This document shows positions 56,594 through 64,000 of a stretch of 64,000 nt of DNA, one piece after another. Numbering within the stretch: the stretch's first letter is position 1; each line of letters begins with the position of its first letter. Below the pieces are notes generated by a model, which searched no databases, was not told the origin of the DNA, and saw nothing but the letters and a program-made list of their open reading frames with translations. The translations under genes were made by a program, and so were the position numbers. Source of the stretch: Aldrovandia affinis (taxonomy: Eukaryota; Chordata; Actinopteri; Notacanthiformes; Halosauridae); contig JAINUG010000228.1 in NCBI GenBank assembly GCA_029706075.1, forward strand, positions 434,001 through 498,000. The letters run 5' to 3'.

Positions 56594-56815
56594 GCATTTA
56601 GGCTACTATTTATTAATGCCCCTATCCAGACTTACACAGCTTAGATATTTTACTTTTTAAACATAGTATCCATTTATACAGCTGGATACTTTATTGAAGC
56701 ATTTTAGGTTAAGTGCCTTGCTCAGTGACACAACAGCAGTGCTCCAATTGACACTTGAACCTGCATCCTCTGAGCTATAAGCCCAGCTCCTTAACCACTA
56801 CACTACACTACACCC
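56594..56815 (-). mobile_element. tRNA-derived SINE, older family
   Basis: On the minus strand the head reads GTAGTGGTTAAGGAGCTGGG (A-box region) and GATGCAGGTTCAAGTGTC (B box). It then runs ACTGAGCAAGGCACTTAACC, ATCCAGCTGTATAAATGGAT and TAAGTCTGGATAGGGGCATT, the diverged GATAAAAGCGTCTGC-type tail. The layout is a tRNA-like head, a conserved core and a LINE-like tail. It is more diverged than the SINE at 27852-28020 and a different subfamily. Confidence 0.75.
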
Positions 56816-57404
56816 ACTGAGTTCAGCCGTAAACCTGGAAGCCCTCCTAATTTATTTCACCAGATTTTTTCCATTTTTATAGTGGAGGTATCTCACAAAA
56901 CATCAAACCAAGACCTGTGTGAAACCTACTGTGATACTCTCTCTCCCTCTGTGATGGATATCTAGCTGACAAACAGATTACTCTGAATGTGATGTGGTGT
57001 TCCTTTGTGTTTAAATTCCTACAGGCTCAGAATTGGAACTTGTCCACAGGCGGTTGGAATTTGACACCCTTCCTAAGCACAGTGCTTCAGTTAAACCCTT
57101 AGCACAAAGCACCACACACTAAACCGACAACAGAGTTGACACAGCTTTCCCTCTGAAGGTTACACTTCAGTCATCAATCACACAAGTCTATGTCAGTTTT
57201 GGAACAGTAGATGAGGTATGGAAAACATATCTGTAAAACAGAGTAGTGGTGCTGATAGCTTTATGTTAAGTTACACACATGCTCATTTCAGATCTATAAT
57301 GTTTCATGCAATTCAGTTTTTGAATGCTCAAGGTAAATATGCACACACACACACACTCATTTGTCAAGGCATGACACTTGCTTATATGATAGGTAACTCT
57401 GTTA
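56816..57404. other. Unassigned stretch
   Basis: No gene or repeat recognised beyond a short CA tract at 57343-57356. Confidence 0.4.
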
Positions 57405-57590
57405 CTGGATGACTCAATAGATGGAGTGGATCCCACTGAACTCAGTTCAGCAACTCTGTGATGCTGCTGGATGACTCAATAGATGCAATAGTTTTCACTG
57501 ACCTCAGCTCAGCACCCCTGTGATGCTGCTGGTAAACTCTGTAAATGCAGTGGATCTCACTGACCTCTGGTCAGTGCCTCTGTGATGCTA
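57405..57590. repeat. Minisatellite, three 62-bp units
   Basis: Units begin CTGGATGACTCAATAGATG at 57405 and 57467 and CTGGTAAACTCTGTAAATG at 57529. Each ends CTCTGTGATGCTG, CCCTGTGATGCTG or CTCTGTGATGCTA. The shared middle is CACTGAxCTC...TCAGxxxC. The spacing is exactly 62 bp twice, with no indels. Confidence 0.9.
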
Positions 57591-57918
57591 CAACGTCCCT
57601 ATAAAGCATACCCCTAAATGTAAAAAATGCCTGAATGTAAACTGAAATTCTGATATCAGAACATACGTAGCTTACATAGTCACAGACACATAAATATATT
57701 AGAGAAATAAATAAAGCAAATCTGAGTAAAGACTGAGAAAGAGAAAGAGCATGAACTTTCTCTCAAGCCAATTACAGAGAAATCAGTATTCTCTGTACTT
57801 TGAAAAAGATTTTTTTTAAACTTAAAGCCAAACTACATTGTGTGAAGGTGGCCCTTTGTGGTTTAAATTGAATTGTAACAAAATATACAGTATATACTAC
57901 ATATATATATATATATAT
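57591..57918. other. Unassigned stretch ending in (TA)n
   Basis: No gene seen. A TA-rich tract at 57884-57918 abuts the LTR. Confidence 0.5.
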
Positions 57919-58557
57919 TGTGGCATCCCCAAGGGTTGGGCGACACTCACTGACCTTTCAGAGGGCGTAGGCAAGTGCAATAACACTGAGGAGGCAGTAA
58001 TATCAGCAGAAATGATGATTTATTAAACAAACAACACAAAACGCAGGGTGGGGTCTTTTGGGGCATACGAACACAAAGTCCACAATCCTTGTCTCTTTGT
58101 CGATGTCCGTTCCAAATCCATTTTCAATCCAGGTCCAAGTTCCGTTGTCCAGTCCGTAATCCAATCCCAATCAATCCAATCCAATTTCCAACAAACAATT
58201 CCCCAACACTCTCTTTCAAAAACTCTCTCTCACCGCTCCTTGTAAATCCTGGCTGGTCAATGACTTCACAGGTATTTACTCAACAAACTCGCACAGCAAC
58301 TCCTTTCACAACTCGTTCCTACTCCTTTCCCAGAACAATGGGCATCAGCCCTTTAAATAGGCCTTTGAAATGGCTTTCAGCTGTTTGTTATCTCCATTGC
58401 CTGACTTGGTTCAGGTGTTGGAATCTGATTCATTGATTGGCATGGGAAATGTAGTGAAAATGGCTGCCATGTGTTGGAGGCCAGGCAGTTTAAAATTCAT
58501 TTTGTGGTGCAACCTACCATGAAATTTATAGACCGACCATTCCGCTGCAAACTCACA
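57919..58557 (-). mobile_element. Putative solo LTR between TA tracts
   Basis: On the minus strand it starts TGTGAGTTTGCAGCGG and ends GGATGCCACA (TG...CA with TGTG/CACA ends). A TATA-like CCTATTTAAAGGG near 58350 and AATAAA near 58022 are placed as promoter and polyadenylation signal of an LTR. CAATCCAATCCCAATCAATC-type repeats fill the middle. The left flank is ATAT and the right flank AAAA, so there is no clean target duplication. No retroelement body is attached. Confidence 0.55.
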
Positions 58558-58884
58558 AAAATATATATATATATATATATATATAATCAACACCTACATA
58601 GGCTTTCTGATTGTCTGCACATTAAACTTGTCAGATCTGCTGTCAGTTTCCATGTTTGTTTAAATTTGGAACCCTGATCGTACACATGAAAATAAGTTCT
58701 GGTGCTGAACTAATGTTGATTCTTGTTTATGCAGCGAGTCTTTGTGGGAATTAATATGGAACTTTTTTTAGAAGTGAGAAGGATTACCTGTGCATATATA
58801 TATCATATATACGCTGTTAGCCAATCATAATCAAGTATTCATCCAAGCCATGGTTGCTTAAGGTAGTCTGTCGTGTCCGACGAT
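58558..58884. other. TA tract and unassigned DNA
   Basis: (TA)n at 58560-58586 and a second TA-rich patch at 58794-58811. No gene recognised. Confidence 0.6.
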
Positions 58885-60335
58885 GACAATCCTGCCTCTG
58901 CTACTTGTATTAACTGGAAACAGGGTATTGTGGTACCAATATATAAGAAAGGGGACCGTACTGATCCAGGAAACTATAGGCCTATTAGTTTAACTTGCAT
59001 CATATGCAAAATATTAGAATCTATTATTAAAGATAAACTAGAAGTATTTCTTGAAAATTACAACATCCTAAGGGATAGCCAGCATGGTTTTTGCAAGGGT
59101 AGGTCATGTCTGACAAATCTGCTGACATTTTTTGAGGAAGCAACCAAGTGTCTGGATGAGAGAAAGGCGTATGATATTATATACTTAGATTTTCAAAAAG
59201 CATTTGATAAGGTGCCACATGACAAACTCATTATCAAAATGAGAGCAGTAGGAATTACAGGTGGCATTTTAGAGTGGGTTTCGGAACTGGTTACGGGATA
59301 GAACACAAAGGGTAGTAATAGGCGGGATCTTATCCGAGGAGGGTATAGTGGGAAGTGGAGTCCCGCAGGGATCGGTGCTGGGACCACTGCTCTTTATCAT
59401 TTACATAAATGACATTGATATGGATATTGAAAGTACATTAGTTAAATTTGCAGATGATACAAAACTGGGAGGCTTAGCAAATAGTCAGGAATCTACTAAA
59501 GTAATCCAAGACGATCTGAATAGAATCCAGAAATGGGCAGAAACCTGGCAAATGAAATTTAATACAACTAAATGTAAAGTTCTACATGTGGGGAATAAAA
59601 ACATAGGACAGGATTATTTTATGGGAGGTAGAAAACCAGAATGTGCACACGTAGAAAAAGACCTAGGAGTACTAGTTGATCAAAGCTTGTCAGGGTCTGG
59701 TCAATGTGCGGTAGCAGTTAAAAAAGCCAACAGGATGCTGGGATACATAGCCAAGAGTATTGAGTACAAATCGAAGGAGATCATACACACCCTATACCAC
59801 AATGCCCTTGTTAGGCCACACTTGGAATATTGTGTGCAGTTCTGGGGGCCGCACTACAAAATAATATAGATGCGCTGGAAAAGGTTCAAAGACGGGCAAC
59901 CAGACTGATTCCAGGCATAAAAGCCAAGCGTTATGAGGAAAGGCTAGAGATGCTTGGACTGTTCAAGCTTAGTATAAGGAGACTTAGGGGAGATTTGATT
60001 GAAGCTTTTAAATTTATTAAAGGAATTAACAAAGTGAATTACAGGAAATTATTCAAGTTGAGTTCGGTTAGCAGAACGAGGGGGCATAAATGGAAACTGA
60101 CAAAGGGTAAATTTCACGCGGACACTAGGAAATATTTTTTCACACAGAGAGTGATCAATGCGTGGAATAGCTTGCCTGGACATGTAGTGGAGGCTGAGAC
60201 ACTAGGGGTATTCAAGGCCAGGCTCGATCCAGTGTTAGACACTCTAGCCTTTGGGTAAACTAAGCATTGTGAGCAGATTAGTAGTAGGAATGGACGAGCA
60301 GTGTTGGGCTGAATGGCCTGTTCTCGTCTTCCCCT
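58885..60335 (+). pseudogene. CR1-like LINE polymerase, 5'-truncated, two single-base frameshifts
   Basis: The reading starts near NWKQGIVVPIYKKGDRTDPG (58912) and NYRPISLTCIICKILESIIK, the RT entry region. It continues through QHGFCKGRSCLTNLLTFFEE and IIYLDFQKAFDKVPHDK (motif A, first catalytic Asp) to 59281, where one extra G shifts the frame. The second part has RVVIGGILSEEGIV, GVPQGSVLGPLLFIIYINDI (motif B), VKFADDTKLGG (motif C, catalytic Asp pair), WAETWQMKFNTTKCKVLHVG and KSIEYKSKEIIHTLYHNALV. One missing A near 59856 shifts it again into LEKVQRRATRLIPGIKAKRY, RRLRGDLIEAFKFIKGINKV and VINAWNSLPGHVVEAETLGV, ending at a stop at 60256-60258. A short 3' UTR ends TTCTCGTCTTCCCCTTAT. The N-terminal endonuclease is missing, as in most CR1 copies. 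Confidence 0.93.
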
Positions 60336-60338
60336 TAT

Positions 60339-61435
60339 CCCGCATTCTAACAGGGGGCGATAGTAGGCGAATAAATCGCCCAGTGGGCGTTCACCACGCT
60401 TGACTGGCTTCCTCAAAAATGCTTCCGACGTGCTTACAAAATTTTTGCATGGTAAACGAATAGTTCATCATAGATTTTGAGAATCTTTATTATAAATATT
60501 AGTTGGCTAGCAGTATTGTTTCCTTCAATTATGAACTATGAACTCAAACTCAGAAGGCTTTTTGCAATTACGGCCATTTACTTGCACTGGAAACAGATCG
60601 CAATTTCTCTCCGGTACGTTTTCCAAACATTTTTCCAAACGTACCCATGCGATAAAAAATAGCCTTTTAACCAACACAAACATTAAATAAGATGTATGTA
60701 GGCCATATAAGTTTAGCTAGCTATAAATATTTATGCTTTTAGGATTAAATAAAGTATGGGGATACTGCAGACCGCTGTTAACAGTTTCTCCTCATTCATG
60801 TTGAAGTGTCGGAACTAGGAACAAAATTTTTGCATGGTAAACGAATAGTTCATCATAGATTTTGAGAATCTTTATTATAAATATTAGTTGGCTAGCAGTA
60901 TTGTTTCCTTCAATTATGAACCTCAAACTCAGAAGGCTTTTTTTTTTTTTTTGCAATTACGGCCATTTACTTGCGCTGGAAACAGATCACAATTTGTCTC
61001 TGGTACGTTTTCCAAACGTTTTTCCAAACGTACCCATGCGATAAAAAATAGCCTTTTAACCAACACAAACATTAAATAAGATGTATGTAGGCCATATAAG
61101 TTTAGCTAGCTATAAATATTTATGCTTTTAGGATTAAGTAAAGTATGAGGGTACTGCAGACCGCTGTTAACAGTTTCTCCTCACTCATGTTGAAGTGTCA
61201 GAACTAGGAACAAAATTTTGGTGTTGTGTTGGTTTCCGCGTGGAAGGTAAAAAGAGCAAGACATGGGCGATATCGCCCGAAAGTTCAGAATTTTCAACTT
61301 TTCTGTGTCGCCGCCACGCCCACAAATCGGCCAATCGGTCAGGCGGCAGAAGTCGCCGGAAGTCGCCCACTCTCATAGAGAATCAATGCATTTCCGGCAG
61401 CTCGTCGCCGAATCGCCCCCTGTTAGAATGCGGGG
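60339..61435. mobile_element. TIR element of uncertain superfamily with duplicated core
   Basis: The left end CCCGCATTCTAACAGGGGGC and the right end are inverted (GCCCCCTGTTAGAATGCGGG), then GGCGAT/ATCGCC-rich subterminal DNA. TTAT flanks it (60335-60338 and 61436-61439), a 4-bp duplication if the right end includes one extra G. The insertion lies at the 3' end of the CR1 LINE: TTATGTTATGTTATG right of the element looks like the rest of that LINE's tail. No transposase is encoded. The 4-bp duplication and CCC/GGG ends recall piggyBac or Kolobok (TTAA), but the target is not TTAA, so I leave it unclassified. Confidence 0.7.
60437..61210. repeat. Two-copy tandem duplication, 385/389-bp unit
   Basis: CAAAATTTTTGCATGGTAAA starts at 60437 and 60822; the trailing CAAAATTTT at 61211 begins a broken third copy. 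The copies differ by a T-run expansion (12 T at 60938-60951), a 5-base gain/loss at CTATGAA and a few substitutions. The duplication lies wholly inside the TIR element. Confidence 0.93.
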
Positions 61436-61439
61436 TTAT

Positions 61440-64000
61440 GTTATGTTATGTTGTGAGTCCTCTTGTGGCTGTAGAGCCCAATCTGCGATGCACACTGTCT
61501 GCCACAAACAGAACAGGTGAAGGCAGTGACTGGGGCTGTGGATATGGTACTGGCTTCATGTCTCTTTAGACGTGTTCTGGTCCGTCGATCACCTCGGTCC
61601 TCCTCGAGCTTATGCACTCCTTGTTGACAGAGCTGCCGCCAGATGGACCATTGAGCGGCAGCGTCCTCCAGCTGGGTCGAGTTCAGACCGCACTTTTTCA
61701 TGGTGGTCTTTAGTTGGTCTTTATAGCGCTTTTTCTGGCCCCCTGCTGAGCGGCGGCCAAGATGTAACTGGCCATACAGCACTTTTCATGGTAAGCGCTC
61801 TTTCGGCATCCTGATGACGTGACCGAGCCAGCGAAGTTGGTGCTGGGTGACGGTAGCCTCCATACTGATGCAGTTGGTCTTGCGGAGTATTTCATTATGG
61901 GGCACTCGGTCACGCCATGTTATCCTCAGGATGCATTGTAGACATCTGATGTGGAAGGCCTCAAGCATCCTGAGGTGATGGCTGTGCAGGGTCCACGCCT
62001 CACAGCTGTAGAGGAGAGTTGTGGTTACAACTGCCAAGTAAAAGATATTGTGGTGTGGAGGTTGAGGTCTTTATTTTGAAAGACCCTTCTCCGGAGTCTG
62101 CCAAAAGAAGATGATGCCTGTTTAATCCGGTTTTGTATCTCCCTTTCGATGCTGCAGTTGTCAGAGAGGAAACTGCCCAGGTATTTGAAGGAGTCCACTA
62201 TTGCAAGTGGTTTGTCAGAGATGGTGAAGGTTGGTAGATGAAATGGGGGAGTAGATGCCCACTGGCATACTACTTCGGTCTTTGCCACATTTATAGACAG
62301 ACCCAGCCTACCATACATCCTTGCAGCAGCTGTAAGGGTAGCTTGCAGTGCCTCCGGTGTGTGGGCCACAACTGCACAGTCATCTGCGTACTGTAGCTCG
62401 ATGACATGCTCAGATGTTATTTTTGTGACCGCTTGAAACCTTCAGATGTTGAACAGATTTCCATCAAGTCTGAAGTCCACAGTAACCCCACTGTCCTTCT
62501 TGATCTCCTCGTAGAGCAGCAATGTCACACACAGGAGGAAGATGTTAAAAAGAACTGGAGCTAGGATGCACCCCTGACGTACACCAGTGCACACGCTGAA
62601 GGGCTCGGATTCCTGGCCTCCAATGGTCCAATTGTTGAAGGATGTTGACAAACCTTTGACAGGTCGATGAAGGCAATGAAGAGGCAGCCAAACTTAAGAA
62701 GGATACCCTCCATCAGGAAGCTCTGTGATGTTTTGCACCAGCCTGTTGACTGTGCCAAAAGCCTTTGACAGGTCTATGAAGGCAATGAAGAGGTCCTGAT
62801 GTTGCTCCCTACACTTCTCCTGGAGCTGAATCGCGACTTTCCGATTTGAGCGCAAATCAAATGGGATTTTTAAAATTAGCTGTGAACACCATGTCCACAG
62901 TACTTCTGTTCCTCCTGAACCCACATTGTGACTCAGGCAACAGCTCCTCTGTGATGTTTTGCACCAGCCTGTGTAGCATGACTTTGGCCAGGACTTTGCC
63001 AGCAACAGCCATTGATTTTAGTGAAATGCCACGGATGTTGCCACAGAGGGACTTGTCTCCCTTTCCTTTATATATGGAGATGATGTTAGCATTCCTCCAC
63101 TCCTGAGGTTTTTAGGATCTCAGATGTGGCTTCATTCTTCCAGACATGTGCTTTCACATCGATAAACAGGAAGAGTGCATGAGTGCAGATGGCATACAAA
63201 TGTAGCTGTAGCCTCCTGTCTAAAGATCTCTGCAGGGATACTGTCAGGGCCAGGGGTCTTGTTGTTTTTCAGAGACCTAACTGCACAATGAACCTCTTCA
63301 AAAGTTGGTGGGAGATCAAGGTCTTGGATGGTGGGGCGGTCAGGTAGTTCATCTAAGACTGAGAGGTCTGTTGGGGAGGGCTGATTCAACAGGGTTTCAA
63401 AATGTTCTGCCCATCTTTTTGTGATGAGCTTCTGGTCTTTTATGAGGGTGGTACCATCATCAGAATTCAGGGGGGAGACAGAGCAGTTTCTTGGGCCGTA
63501 GATGGTTTTCACTGCATCATAAAAGTTGTGCATATCATTTTTATCGGCATGGGATTGTATTTAATTTGCCTTTCCATATCCACCACATTCTGCAGGACAC
63601 GCAATTTTCACTGCACCTCTCTCCTGGATGCTTGCCATTGTTGCCGGAGCACAGCTGATGTAGGATTGTTAAGTACAGCACTGTGTGCTGTGTGCATACC
63701 TTTGAGTATGGTAGCTATTGTGCCTGTGTTGTCATTAAACCAGTCCTGGTGCTTTCTGCTTTTGTAGCCGATGGATTGGGATGCTGCCTCGTAAAGCCTG
63801 GAGCTAACAGAAGACCATTTTGCATAAATGGAATCATTTATGCTCAGGAGAGGCTCAATGTCTTCCAGGTTTTCAGCCAAAGAGCGGCGGAGATTGTTCC
63901 GGACCACAGTCTTTTCTAGCTGGGTACAGTCAAATCTCTTCTTTCCTGACCTCTGGAGACGGATGGCAGGGCGTACTTTCACCTGGAGCCTGGTTATGAT
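61440..64000 (-). pseudogene. LINE polymerase with C-terminal zinc finger, runs off the window
   Basis: On the minus strand, from the window edge inward: a linker (63982-63608; KAR-free, with WSSVSSRLYEAASQSIGYKS and KHQDWFNDN); a pre-RT region (63533-63132; YDAVKTIYGPRNCSVSPLNS, RWAEHFETLLNQPSP, AVRSLKNNKTPGPDSIPAEI); motif A as FIAFIDLSKAFGTVNR near 62790, with Gly where Asp is usual; and VCTGVRQGCILAPVLFNIFL near 62570 (motif B). YADDCAVVAHTPEAL follows near 62370-62400 (catalytic motif C), then SINVAKTEVVCQ and FKYLGSFLSDNCSIEREIQN. The C-terminal LLYSCEAWTLHSHHLRMLEA and LRWLGHVIRMP end in a C2H2 finger, FTCSVCGRQCASQIGLYSHK, near 61455-61520. Frames break several times. The endonuclease lies beyond 64000. 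This is the type often annotated as endonuclease-reverse transcriptase in fish; the clade was not settled. Confidence 0.9.
62653..62972. repeat. Scrambled local duplications inside the minus-strand LINE
   Basis: CCTTTGACAGGTCGATGAAG (62653) recurs at 62762, and CTCTGTGATGTTTTGCACCA (62721) recurs at 62947. The pieces do not form one tandem unit; they look like template-switch insertions that duplicate the RT motif-A region. Confidence 0.85.

Overview
This window reads as AT-rich nuclear DNA of a teleost fish. The evidence is the repeat content: Tc1/mariner, hAT and Tigger-type DNA transposons, CR1/L2-like LINEs, tRNA-derived SINEs carrying the teleost tail motif GATAAAAGCGTCTGCTAAATG, a Ty3-type LTR element, and many di- and trinucleotide microsatellites. 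I found no exon, RNA gene or CRISPR array that I could assign to the host. The species cannot be fixed from this sequence.

Layout. 1-10.97 kb is dense in old elements: two Tc1-like remnants, a LINE reverse-transcriptase fragment, an internally deleted Tc1 copy (A), a hAT-like element carrying a LINE tail, and a minus-strand Ty3-type retrotransposon that has lost protease and reverse transcriptase and into which a BED-finger hAT element inserted. 11-20 kb is mostly single-copy-looking DNA with a small foldback and GT tracts. 20.1-21.7 kb holds a LINE 3' end and the second deleted Tc1 copy (B), which has the same internal deletion as copy A. 21.7-26.8 kb is single-copy-looking apart from an 85-bp hAT-type MITE with a perfect 8-bp target duplication. 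26.8-32.5 kb is a stack of elements: LINE, Tc1, SINE, a hAT transposase split by a solo LTR, another solo LTR, and two Tc1 elements set in (TA)n tracts.

31.83-39.29 kb is a recent direct tandem duplication of a unit of about 3.73 kb. Its left breakpoint lies inside a Tc1 transposase gene, and each unit carries a Tigger element with a CR1 LINE fragment inside it. 39.3-52.3 kb is largely single-copy-looking, with a few weak repeat calls. 52.36-53.92 kb is a complete-ended hAT element with two large internal inverted repeats. 53.9-58.9 kb holds a SINE, a three-unit 62-bp minisatellite and a solo LTR. 58.9-64 kb holds a young-looking CR1-type LINE, a TIR element of uncertain superfamily built around a 385-bp tandem duplication, and a minus-strand LINE ending in a C2H2 finger that runs off the window.

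No element seen here encodes an uninterrupted full-length protein. The best preserved are the Tc1 transposase at 31161-32215 and the CR1 pol at 58885-60258. I see no new multi-gene system. The points most worth checking are the tandem duplication, the shared-junction Tc1 deletion family, the hairpin-rich hAT, and the duplicated-core TIR element.
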